Shown piece by piece: positions 10,271 through 20,827 of a stretch of DNA of 37,651 nt (positions within the stretch are counted from its first letter, which is position 1; every line of letters begins with the position of its first letter). Origin of the DNA: Hymenochaete sp. R1 (Eukaryota > Basidiomycota > Agaricomycetes > Hymenochaetales > Hymenochaetaceae); assembly GCA_019400425.1 (NCBI GenBank), contig JAFREE010000197.1, forward strand, positions 1 to 37,651. Direction: 5' to 3'. The position numbers were made by a program, and so were the translations under genes. Below the pieces are notes generated by a model, which was not told where the DNA came from, ran no database searches, and saw only the letters and a list, made by a program, of their open reading frames with translations.

Positions 10271-12335
10271 ATGCCTCGGCTCCTCACGACCATCCTCAAA
10301 TTGAGATTCGGTCTCACCGGAAGACGATCCTTATCAACGACCACTTCAATGGCTATCATGAAGTCTTCAAGTGGCCCAAAGGCGGCAAACGATTTTGTCT
10401 CCTTTGTAAACGATTCTCCAACGCCATTCCACGCGGTGCATAACGCGTCACTGAAGCTCGACAAGTCGGGCTTCACCAAGGTAGCTATATGATGAAATGT
10501 ATCGCGTTTGTGCTTACTTTTGCGTGTGTTAGATTCTTGAAAAAGATGAATGGGATCTTAAGCCTGGTGGCAAATACTATTTTGTTCGGTGTGCCGTCTC
10601 GTGCTCCAGTGAAGCGGTCATACATGTTCTCATCATGGCTGCATAGAAACCAGGCGGCGCTCCTTGCTTTCACTCTTCCAGAGAACTGGCAAAGCGGGAG
10701 CGGTCTCTCCATCGTTGCCACGCATGTTGATAGTCCAAATCTGAGAATAAGACCCATGTCCAAGAAGTCGAGTGCGGGTTACCTTCAGGTAACAATTCCG
10801 TAATGTATCCATCGAGTTCGAGTCGACCTTCCTTTGACAGATAGGTGTGGAAACGTATGGGGCTTGCATTTGTCCTCTACATGACCTCTGATGCTGCACC
10901 AGGTATGGCGGTGGTATATGGCATTCCTGGCTGGATCGCGACCTCTCAATCGCCGGACGGGTTATTACCAGTATTAGTGATAATAATGGAAAGTACACGT
11001 CAAAGCTGGTAAAGGTCGATAGACCTATCGTCCGTATCCCGACATTGGCTATTCACTGTGAGTATAAGTTATAGATTCAAACGCAGGAACTGCACTGACG
11101 CAACCCGCAGTGGACCGTAACGTGAACGAAAGCTTCAAATTCAATCAAGAAACAGAGATGGTCCCGATCCTTGGACTTATTTCGTCCCAACTTAACGATT
11201 CTCCCGGAGAGAAAAGCAACTCGGATATCTCCTCGACAGCGTCTAGCGTTCGGGACCATCATCATCCCGCTCTTTTGTCGCTTCTGGCCGAGGAGCTCTC
11301 AGTCAAACCAGAAGAAATTTACGACTTTGAACTGTGCGTACCTAGTGGTCCTTGTTTCGGTCGCCTGTTGATTATTATATGTACATAAATCCTTCCCAGA
11401 CACCTATACGATACACAGCCATCCACTCTTGGAGGAATCAATAATGAATTCATTTTCAGCTCAAGGATGGACAATCTCGTTTCTTCGTGAGTAATTTGGT
11501 TCTTTTCCGAATTTACGACCATGTTAAATGATAAATGTCTTAGATTCTGTGCCGTCGAAGCCATTGTGGGACATGCAAACTCTAAGAAATTTCCTAAGGT
11601 TGGCGGAAATGTCGATGTGATAGCCTTATTCAACCACGAAGAAGTTGGATCGGTCTCGTCTACTGGAGCCGAATCCTCGATCATCCCATCTCTCCTCAAC
11701 CGACTTTCTCCGTCAGCAGAGAAACTTAACCAATCAATCGCACGGTCCTTTTTGATATCTGCTGACATGGGTCACGCTATTCATCCAAACTACACGAGCA
11801 AACATGAGGAAAATCATAGGCCCGACTTGAACGGCGGTATTGTGCTCAAAGTCAACGCGAAACAAAGATATACTACCGATGCAGCAGGTTCTTTTCTTGT
11901 GAGGCAATTAGTAGAGCGTAAAGGTGGCAAGGTCCAATTCTACGAAGTCAGGAATGATATGTAGGTTACTTTATGCGCTTGATGTCGCGGCGTGATTTAC
12001 TGGTTTCGTATTCTTAAGGTCCTGTGGCTCTACTGTCGGGCGTGAGTACCAAACTTAGCTATCTTTGCATGAATTGCTGATAAACCCTGACTCTATCTAG
12101 CTATGCTTTCCAAGATTGGCATGCGAACGGTCGATGTGGGGAATGCCATGCTATCGATGCATTCGATACGAGAGACTGCTGGAAGTCATGATGTTCAATA
12201 TGCAATCGATGTGAGCCATGATGTCACGATAGTAAAAGATGCGTCTCTGATATCACTTCCGTCTTTTTCTAGCTATTCTCTTCTTTCTTCGAAGGGTTCT
12301 CAGATGTTGATGACTCCTTCTCTATCGGGTCGTAA
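10271..12335 (+). CDS. aspartyl aminopeptidase, M18 family
   Basis: The protein is about 500 aa, spliced. It is a metallo-aminopeptidase that removes N-terminal Asp/Glu; known enzymes are large dodecamers with two metals per subunit. Family blocks are all present: [49 protein letters not shown] (first metal His and an adjacent Asp), [27 protein letters not shown] (bridging Asp), [18 protein letters not shown] (catalytic Glu-Glu pair), [12 protein letters not shown] (metal Asp) and [11 protein letters not shown] (metal His). The start at 10271 gives [20 protein letters not shown], a basic leader that could target mitochondria. An internal Met at about residue 27 (MAIMKSSSG) could give a cytosolic form; both readings are inference. 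The last exon ends [15 protein letters not shown] and TAA. Introns are short and GT-AG. Confidence 0.94.
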
Positions 12336-12653
12336 TTGATCAAATTTAGCCTGGATCTCTATAGTAGCATTCCGTAGCTGATGCGATTGTGATATTTGAA
12401 CTCGTAGCAATTTTCGGATAAGAAAAACCTTCCATAAAACAATTGACGTGCCAACGTCTGTACACATTTAAAGAACGGTTTGGCCCGGAACGCGATCACG
12501 CGCTTCATTTCCAAGGCCAATGTGTGATTGGCGCCGACTTCACAGCTGGCAATGACGTGTCAGGTAGTTTCTCCAGCATATAAACCCTCACGACACCAGT
12601 ACTAGTCCTTGCTGAGTTCTGCTGTCATCTATCTAGCCTCTCCGCGGGTCGCA
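12336..12653 (+). promoter_or_regulatory. promoter of the ER HSP90 gene with TGACGTG and CCAAT elements
   Basis: This is a 318-bp intergenic stretch. TGACGTG occurs twice (12444-12450 and 12553-12559); this is the core bound by Hac1/XBP1-type bZIP factors in unfolded-protein-response elements. An inverted pair of CCAAT boxes (CCAAT 12517-12521, ATTGG 12527-12531, five bases apart) lies between them. A TATA-like CATATAAA starts at 12579, about 75 bp before the ATG. The element matches are seen; response to ER stress is inference from the gene's product. Confidence 0.55.
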
Positions 12654-15600
12654 ATGCGAGCCTTTTACGCTTTGCTGGCTTGTCTTTCAATCATTTCTCC
12701 ATTTACCTTCGCTCAGGATGCGGATACGGGTGTACTGAAGGAAAAACATGCGTACCAAGTAGGTCGGCCTTTTGATTCCGTACTTTTCACTGTCTCATCT
12801 CATGCCTCTCGCGGCGGCTTTTCTATCTAGAGTGATGTCGCAAGGCTGCGAAAGATCGTAATCAACAGTCTGTACTCACACCGGCACGTTGCACTCATCC
12901 TCTGCTCCGTACTTTGACTCATTTGGAATAGTGACGTCTTCCTTCGAGAACTTATTTCGAATGCCAACGATGCGATCGAGAAGCTTCGATTAACAAGCTT
13001 GACAAACAGGAATGTTTGGGATGGAGAGTCACCTTTAAACATTACTATCCAGGCAGTCAAAAATGAAGATGGTAACGGAGGTCGCATCATTATTTCTGGT
13101 GCGGAATCTGCTTTAGGTCATCCATTCAGCTTGTGACTTTGCTTGCACTGGCAGACACCGGTATTGGGATGACTCCCGAAGAACTAGCAGGGAATTTGGT
13201 ATAAATCCATCATGATAAGTGACACATCTGAACCTAACCTTGTTTGATTGCTAAGGGTACACTTGCAAAATCCGGCACAACGGAGTTCCTACAGAGGGCC
13301 GAAAATTCTGAGCTCACCAACACCGGTAACCTCATCGGTGCATTTGGTCTCGGATTCTACTCGTCCTTCCTTATCGCCGACAAAGTATATGTTTCCAGCA
13401 TAGTAGCTCCATCTGAAACACTTCCGAATCCTGTTCAATATGTATTCAGCTCTTCCACGGATGATACATCGTTTGAAATTTACCCCGACCCTCGTGGTAA
13501 CACCCTTGGCAGAGGTACGGAAATTACACTCGTGGTAAAGAATGATGCTTTGGAATACCTAGAAACGCAAAGGCTTCATAGCTTGGTGTATGTACAGTCC
13601 TTCCCTTCAAAATCCCCTTCACTCACGACGTACTACAGCAACAAGCACTCGGGATTTTCGACCACTTTCCCAATATACCTCTTCCATACATATGACGACC
13701 TTGTTCCAGCGGAACAAGAGTCATCAGACTCTAACGAATCGGACGCCGAATTATTCCCTAAGGACGCAGACGAAGACGACTTTGCCAAGATCGAGGATAT
13801 CGCGAACGACGAACAATCAGACTCCAAGGAACCAGAGATGGTTTCTGTGATAAAAGAAGAGTGGATGCATATCAATCCTCTCCCTCCCGTATGGGTGAGG
13901 TAAGTCTCTTGGGAACCATCATGATCAAATATATAGTACCTTCTAAATGCCTAAGCATAGAGATCCAAAAGATGTGACAGATGAAGAATACATCCGCCTC
14001 TATCAAGTAGCATTTCGCGATTTCAACGAACCTTTGGCATGGCAACACTTCTCGGGAGACACAGGAGCCGGTGGCACCTTCAAGGCCTTAATTTATCTTC
14101 CATCGCACCTGTAAGAGATGAAAAAGGATCTATGCTTTGGACTTGAGATTGATCGTAAAGGATACAGAGAAGAGAAATTCTGGGCTGAGCCACTTAACGG
14201 CGCAAACGAGAATATTCGTCTCATGGTCAAACGAGTATTCATTACAAATGATTTGGGAAGTGATGAACCTCTTCCCAAGTGGGTGAGCTTCGTCAAGGTC
14301 ATCATCGACGGTACGGCAATCACCGTGTCACTTGAAATGTCCAGTCTGACCAATCTATATAGCGGACGACCTCTCCCTAAATGTCTCGAGAGAGACGCTC
14401 CAGCAAACAAAATTTCTGAAACAAATCAAACAAATCATCGTCAAACGCGTCATCCAACTTCTGGCAAAATTGTCACGGGAAGATCCGGACAAATTCGCAA
14501 AGGTTCAAGACGTTTTTGGTCCAGTCATTAAACTAGGAGCTGTGGAGAATGCTTCGAATAGGGAGAAATTGGCCTCGCTGGCTCGATTTACGACAACACA
14601 GAGGGTCGGCGTTTCTTTGGACGAGGTTCGAGAAAGTTGTCTCTTTTATTATGCATCAATGATGAACACTGGTTTCAGTACCTTGATAGTCGCAAGGAAG
14701 GACAAAGGCAAATCTTTTATCTTGCAGATATCGGAAAGCCCTTTTCGAGCCTTCAAAAAAGTGTTTTTGTGGAGAAACTGGAAGCCAGGGTACGTAGCAC
14801 TGCATTTCATTCCATATGCACTTCTCATTGGCAGAGAAGGGGTACGAAGTGCTACTCTTGAACGAACCCCTCGATGAAGTTCTTTTCTCTAATCTCAAGC
14901 GTTGGAAGTAAGCGAAGCATCCCTTTTGTGTTTTCATTCTGACTACCCAAATAATAGAAAGGTCACCTTCCAGGACGTTGCTAAAGCGGGATTGAAGTTT
15001 GGTGACGAAGGTAAGGGGACAACGGCAAAAGAAAGAGGGCCACTGACACTCTCCCAGAGCGAGAGTCAGCTGACGAGAAGGAGATACAGAAAGAACTTGC
15101 CGAAGAATTTAACCCTCTTATAACGTGGCTCAAAGGACGAGCTGCTGGATCTGTACGTGATGGTAAGGACTGCTATGATCCAACCGAAGTTGTGTTGACT
15201 GTCCGTTTGCAGTTATCATTTCAAACAGGCTTGTTACAAGTCCTTGCGCTATTGTCGCGGACGAGCATGGATATACCGCTAATGTCGAAAAACTCATCGG
15301 TGAAAATTCTTTCGAAGATTGAGCCGTACCTTCATATCTCATCTATCTTGTAGATGCGGCCAACAAACGCAATAACAAAAATGGCGCCGACTTCATGCAC
15401 GAATTTGCTAAGAAGCAGAAGTTATTGGAGATAAATCCGAAGTCCCCACTCATTGAAGGACTGTTAAGGCGGGTAAAGCAGCTTCCGGAAGAGGACGAAG
15501 GTCGGGATGTTGAGGCAGAGGCCGAGTTAGAAGAGGTTGCAACGATCTTGATTGATGGTGCTCTTGTTCGCTCTGGCTTCGAAGTGCCGGATTCCGACGA

Positions 15601-15936
15601 GTAAGTGTCTGGTCTGTATTCTTCAACTATATACTGACCAATACCTCTTCACTAAGATTTTTCGTTCGTGTAGACAGAGTTTTACGGAGGTCCTTGGGCG
15701 TGTCAGAGTTTGCAAAGGCGGATGATGCAGTGAAGCCGGCTCCTCCTGTTGATTCGCGGCCGTTGTCAGACGATGAACCTGAGTTTGAAGGGTTTTTAGC
15801 TGAAGGATTTGGCGCTGAAGACGGGGCTCAGCCGCAAATTGTGATCCCCGACGAATGGAAAGACCAAATATCAATTGACCTGGAGGAAGTAACGAATGAA
15901 GCAGATCCAATCGTCTCAATGCATGACGAACTTTGA
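12654..15936 (+). CDS. ER-resident HSP90 (endoplasmin/GRP94-like), HDEL-terminated
   Basis: An HSP90-family chaperone of roughly 780-820 aa. The N-terminus is a signal peptide (MRAFYALLACLSIISPFTFA, then QDADTG). The ATP-binding GHKL domain is complete: FLRELISNANDAIEKLR (catalytic Glu, Mg-binding Asn), ISDTGIGMTPEELAGNLGT, TGNLIGAFGLGFYSSFLIAD and GRGTEITLVV. A charged, Ser/Glu/Asp-rich linker follows TTFPIYLFHT. The middle domain has GTFKALIYLPSHL, IRLMVKRVFITND and NVSRETLQQ; the C-terminal domain has SVRDVIISNRLVTSPCAIV. The protein ends IVSMHDEL, an ER-retrieval signal, so it acts in the ER lumen. The intron at 12884-12931 fits only with a GC donor. An apparent break near 14105 is solved by the acceptor GGATACAG. 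Two TGACGTG elements lie upstream. The mitochondrial TRAP1 and cytosolic HSP90 alternatives are excluded by the signal peptide and the HDEL. Confidence 0.95.
12884..12931 (+). other. GC-AG intron in the ER HSP90 gene
   Basis: Coding sequence for LYSH plus CG is followed by GCACGT and ends TTTGGAATAG (48 nt). Joining CG to TGAC restores SHRDVFLRELI in frame. The only nearby GT donor (at 12888) produces SHRH followed by a stop. Confidence 0.75.
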
Positions 15937-16106
15937 TAGATCCGCCATGCTCATGCAGATGTTTGGAATGTACATGTGAAGGCGGAAAAGTTACTTATCT
16001 TTGTTTGCACTATGCATTAAATATAAATTGACTTTCCCTCGATTTTTTGAAAAATAATATTCTGCGTCTTGCAAACGCTCGCCCAAAATGCCTAATACAC
16101 AACTCC

Positions 16107-16881
16107 AGGGCCTTTCCTCGTATTGGCGTCATCAGAGCAGGTGTCGTCCCATGCTTTACTTGTAGCGCTCTGGGGCTCTGCCGGAGCTGCACTTCTCAGC
16201 GTGCCTGCACGCGAATACCACCACCGGCAATCCAGCGCCCGGGAGGACGAAGAACCCCGATCCGTGCTTCACTAGTGACTCACCCAGCAGCGCCTTCTCC
16301 GACTCCCAGCATGGTGCCATACCCAGTGTGCGCACTGGGAGTACCAGTTTCTGGGCTGCTGGACATCGTGCTGGAAGCGGGACGTCAAGCAGCGCGTTCA
16401 CAGCATATTCCACTAGTGCGCAGAGTGGGCAGATTCGTGATAGTTATATCGAATCTTCGGGGTTGAACGACACACCTGAAGTGAGGGTTGAATTGGTCGA
16501 TGTAGACCAGGAGCCTCTGGTTACGGCACCGAGGGGCTCGAAGAAGAAGGAAGAAGACCTGATGGATGAAGCGACTACGTAGTAGAATGCGTTCATGGCT
16601 GGAATGATCTATAGTTTAGGACAAAGAATACTGCCTGGCCAACGTTTTACCCTTCATCTGCCGTATATCCATTCCCGCGGTCTTCCGAATCCTGATACGG
16701 ACGAAGGGGAATGGAGGCTCAAAAGTTGCTTGCGGTGAGTAAGGAAATGCGTTTAACGCGTTGCTTTGCTGATTGCCTAATTTTATTCAGGTTTGCAAGT
16801 GAGCTTGCTGGGCGTCGAGCGCGGAGGTCTGACAATACAGGGTTGGCGGATGAGATGCACCGGATTGGTTGGCTTGATTAA
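16107..16881 (+). pseudogene. unrecognised reading frame interrupted by in-frame TAG codons
   Basis: I do not recognise this gene. One plus-strand frame stays open from about 16162 to a TAG-TAG pair at 16579-16584. It encodes a Ser/Thr/Gly-rich segment followed by a charged tail (VRVELVDVDQEPL, SKKKEEDLMDEATT). The same frame resumes directly after the pair and continues with MAGMIYSLGQRILPGQRFTL, crosses a well-formed intron (16735-16790, GTGAGT...CTAAT...TTCAG) and continues as FASELAGRRARRSDNTGLAD, ending GWLD and TAA at 16879-16881. Another TAG precedes the open stretch at about 16159-16161. Three readings are possible: a decayed gene; a gene with very short introns (a 36-nt GTAGTA..TATAG intron would remove the pair in frame); or a separate 76-aa protein starting at the ATG at 16595. 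The first half is GC-rich and of low complexity. Confidence 0.35.
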
Positions 16882-17021
16882 GTCTTCGTTTTCGTTTATT
16901 GCACCATCATGGAGTTCTTGAAATTTTGGGTAACGGAGAATTACATCGGAAACCAAGTAATACACATTCATATAGCAGTAGTTGAGTAATTCCCACGTGC
17001 ATGAATGCGAGATTCGGAATT

Positions 17022-19855
17022 TCACACATTCAACATTTCCTGCTTCGCTTTCCTAATCCTCGAAAGCCTCGCGTTCAATTCCGCTCGCTCCTGAGACAAG
17101 GACGGTGATTCTTGCAAATAGTTTCTGCACCTTTCTCGAGCTTCGCCGTCATCTTTGAGAAGCGACAAATACAGAGCTTGCTGTACTTCTTGTGCAATGC
17201 CGTTTACAAAAGAGTAGTCCACAGCCTGAGGGATGGAGTCGATGAAACGCTTATATGCAACTGCATCGATCCTCAGCGTGAGAAGTAGTAATTGAGTACG
17301 TTGCCATACCTTGAAAGTAGGCACGGACCCGTGCCATGATGTCGAGTGCATCCTTATACTCATCGTCGGGGAGTAGCTTGGTCAAGTCCATAGGTAGAAC
17401 ATCGCATATATTTAATCTTGCGAGGTGATTAAGGACCGTATGCACATCTCCGTTATGGCCTTGGCTGGTTAAAAGCCTCTGGAACGCGCCCATGTGATTG
17501 TCCTGGCCAGCCCTATCTTCCTCCCACCGACCCTTGTAATGTGCAAGGAACTTTGCGCTGTAATCTTCAAAGGAGTGTACGTTGAGAGTGAGGGGACGAC
17601 ATTCAATATCGAGCAACCAATTGATGTGATCTCGAGTCGCATTGCCCCTTTCCTGCACGACATCATGAATGATGGACCTGAAGATCATTAATAAAATCTG
17701 ACGAAGATACTGAAGATAAAAGGATTAAAGACATACGAAACCTTGCTCTCCAAATTGCCATACTCGTATTTCTTGAACTGTCGTCGAATAGGATCCTGAA
17801 GCGCATCGACCATGATCGCCTCGGCGGCGTCAAAGTAGTCCATCGCGGGTTCCCTCCATCGAGATAAGATATCTTGAATGATTTGTCGGGTTACAGTGAA
17901 CGGCACGGAGCCTGGCAGTTCACGTGTTATAGCCCTATAGTATTTATATTAATTGACTGCAGGTTACTTCAGCTTCGATTTCGAATTACATACTCATCGA
18001 TTTTTCTCTTGACATCCGAGATGGATATCAATTCCCCGTGGTCACGAATTCTGGTATCCTCATTTGCTAAGAAATCCATGCTTAACGCATCTTCTTTTGG
18101 GTAATATTCACTGATATACGGTCTGAAATCTGGCGCCGTTCCTCGAACTGACGCTCGAAATTCGCGCTGCTTCTCACGAAGCCGCTGAAATAGGCCGTTT
18201 GCACCTGGTTCACCTTCAACTAGGGTTTTGACATCATAATCAAGTTTTGATATATAACGCATCATTTCGGAAAATGGATCACTCGAAGGTGGATCGGGAA
18301 GTACAAGCAACGCTTGCTCGTTCCTATGGGAAATCTCTTGCAGTTCCTTCTGAAGCTCCGGAATCCTAGAATTGCGTGTTAGCACATAAACAGCTGCTTT
18401 GATCCACCGAAACGGGTCACCTCTTAGCAATAAGGTCCGAAAGTGTATCAGCCAGCTTAATGATCAGCTTCTGGGAACCAAGATTCTGGGACGCAACGAT
18501 TGACCATGGAGGGCGGTTCGTGAAGAAATTGTGTTCGTTAGCCAGTGCTTCTTCACGGCTGATGCCATTCTTGAGCTGTGTTGGATCAGGAAGTTTGACC
18601 GAATGCCAGCCAAGTCGGAGCGAACGAGCCGGGTCTTGATTTAGAACGCGACGAATCCATGGCATCTCTTCGTCTTTCTCAATTCGGTCGGGCTTCGTTA
18701 GAACCCCTTGAATGTGCAATGTCAGCTACGAGTCCCGAAAATCAAGCTGGTAACTCGGCAGACCGATGGTTCGTTTCCCCTCTGGATCATATTTTTCAGC
18801 CAAAGTTGATGCTTTTTGGACATCGATGTCACCTAGTGGAAATGGAGTCAATAAAGGAGGAAGCAACTGAAGAAGGGGTATCGTACTTTCACAAGAAACC
18901 GTGAGAAGAATAAGACTAGCAGGCCTTTCAATGTATCGGACAGTGAGCTCCTCTACAAGGTCAATATCCTCTTGCCTACCCCCACGTCCAACACTCCCAA
19001 TGAGACCTTCCGCGTCGTTAGAGAAATGCCTTGAGTTTCAATAGTGACTTGAATTTACCGGGAAGATCAACAAAAGACAAGTCGACAAGATCTGGACCAG
19101 ATATCTCGATCGAGACGTAGTTACGAGTAAACGATAGTTCGGTTTCCGCTGCATCGCAGGAAAAATCGCGTAGATAGTCGGCGGGATCGTGCGAGGGGTT
19201 GAGAACGGCAAGCTGCGCGCGCCTGACACGTTCAGCGACGTCGTCTCCGCTCATAATTGTGGAACCAAAGGAGTAGCTTTTGTTGCCTTCTGGATTAACA
19301 AAGTAGAGTGTAATGTCACATTTCCACGCGTCATCGGACCGCTTGATAAGACATTCTGTAGCGCATCTAAGGAGATGTTCGTTAGTGCTAAGTGGTATCA
19401 GAAGTCTAAAAAGAGAATGTACCTAGTGCATGTACCAATTGATCTAGGCAGTTTTATACCCGTGAATCGCTCGACGAGGGACGACTTCCCTACAATGCAA
19501 TGAGCAAGGAAATATTTACCCAAGGTAGTAGTGGAGTCGCATCATACCTGCACTCTGTTGCCCAATAACCACGATCTGCGGAAGGTCAACATCCCCTTGA
19601 ATCCTATTTGCAATTGATCAGCCCCTTCACGATAGTAAGGTACTAGGAGTACATGTACCCTAGATGGTGGAGTCGATCAATGACTTCTAACAGAACTCGA
19701 CGACGTTTAGATTCTTGAGAGCCAAAGATTCCAACGACTTGATTAGCTATGGTATTGTTGGAGTGAGACGACGGTGGCGGAGGAGGATAAGTAAAAGTAT
19801 CAGAATAAGACTCGTCTGAGTCAGGTATGGAGGCTGAGGAAGAATGGGTTGACAT
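17022..19855 (-). CDS. dynamin-family large GTPase (Mx/Vps1-like, no PH or proline-rich domain)
   Basis: The protein is about 700-740 aa, spliced. A low-complexity Ser/Pro N-terminus (MSTHSSSASIPDSDESYSD, then five prolines) precedes a dynamin G domain: the P-loop is QIVVIGQQSAGKSSLVERFT (split by an intron at 19490-19547), switch I includes a Cys/Thr motif near 19340-19390, switch II is VDLSFVDLPG, and the G4 motif is GVLTKPDRIEK. The stalk follows (for example PDFRPYISEYYPKEDAL and SRWREPAMDYFDAAEA). The C-terminal GTPase effector domain runs from YKRFIDSIPQAVDYSFVNGI to RKAKQEMLNV. No pleckstrin or proline-rich domain is seen, as in fungal Mx-like/Vps1-like dynamins. These self-assemble on membranes and use GTP for fission or remodelling; the target membrane here is not known. 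Start 19855 is preferred over an in-frame ATG at 20002, whose peptide is not family-like and lies in the probable leader. Confidence 0.88.
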
Positions 19856-20827
19856 TGTGTTTGATAGATATAAGACAACGAGAGACTGTACCTCACACTG
19901 AGCACCCTTATATAGTCGATGAGCCTCTGAGACGGCTAGCAAGAGCGGTATTGCGCGCTGGAGCTGTAGAGCAGAAAAAGAAAGGAGGATGCGAAAGGAC
20001 ACATAGCTGAGCGCTACGGAAACGCTTCCATCGCAGCACGCTCGCCGATGGTGAAGATTACGCGCCGGTATATTTGTGGCGAGGGAATGACTGACACCGA
20101 ATCTATGCTGCGATACACATCCGAAACTTGGTCTCCTAGTCCTGCATTAGGTGCAATCGAACGGACGAGTCAAAATCGAATGCCGGCGTCATGATAAGAA
20201 GAACATGCTGGAGGCGTTGACGTGCGATAGGACGTCCCTGTAAGCAGTGCAAGCGTCCGAGGGATTTAAAGGCGCTCAAGGCAAGCTCGCTTCGGATATC
20301 ATTCCCTTGATTCATTTTTCGAAGGGGACACAAATACTAGTCCAGGGTACAAAGGCGTCTCTCTGTGCCAGGGACGGATTCAAGGAATTTCTGGGATACT
20401 AGCTCACCTAACAGTTCATTCACAAGACCCTCTTCTCCCAATTATCGCGCTCTGACCCACAGCTTCGGCGATGGAGGGGACAATACCAGTCCTAGTACTT
20501 TCATTCGGCGAGAGTGAATAGAGTGAGTACTAGCACTAGTGAATATTAATAGAGTACTAGTGATTCGATTCAGGCCGGTTATATTCACGTGACAACATGC
20601 CGTCATGCCGCAATGCAGCCGCATAGCCGCATGCGTCGTCTGCTGCGTCGTCGAGTCGTCGCATCCGCCTCAGCTCAAGCTTCTTCTGGCTCTGTCACAC
20701 TCAACTAACACAACTCATAACCGGCCTCGAGCTATGAGTTGAACTCCCTCTATGAACTTTCCTTTTATCTCCCACGTCAACGTTCTTTCTCAGTCGCCGT
20801 ACAGACCTATCATTTTAATTGCCAACC
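19856..20827. promoter_or_regulatory. intergenic region between dynamin and FMP27-type genes
   Basis: A 972-bp divergent promoter region without a supportable gene. It holds a cluster of CTAGTAC/GTACTAG words (20492-20498, 20525-20533, 20552-20560) and two copies of ACTAGTGA (20535-20542, 20556-20563), a palindromic E-box TCACGTGA (20585-20592), and a GCCGCAT/CGTCGT-rich run (20598-20670). The last 100 bases before the FMP27 start are CT-rich. Open frames here are short and unlike any family. Confidence 0.5.

Noticed and set aside
14105..14175. Apparent break in the HSP90 middle domain
   Set aside because: Using the acceptor GGATACAG instead of the nearer AAAG restores the frame and the conserved F-W context.
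16047..16466. 139-codon open frame overlapping the TAG-interrupted locus, and an 85-codon minus-strand frame
   Set aside because: Their composition (Pro/Arg-rich) looks like frame shadows of the GC-rich plus-strand frame; neither leads into the well-formed intron at 16735.
19900..20002. Upstream in-frame ATG for the dynamin gene
   Set aside because: The added residues are unlike any dynamin N-terminus and lie where the leader is expected; the ATG at 19855 is better placed.
20136..20333. Possible small minus-strand gene in the dynamin-FMP27 gap
   Set aside because: It has 65 codons without splice sites, family features or a plausible leader.
20485..20565. CTAGT-rich repeats as a transposon remnant
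   Set aside because: There are no terminal inverted repeats, target duplication or transposase fragments; short promoter words are the simpler reading.
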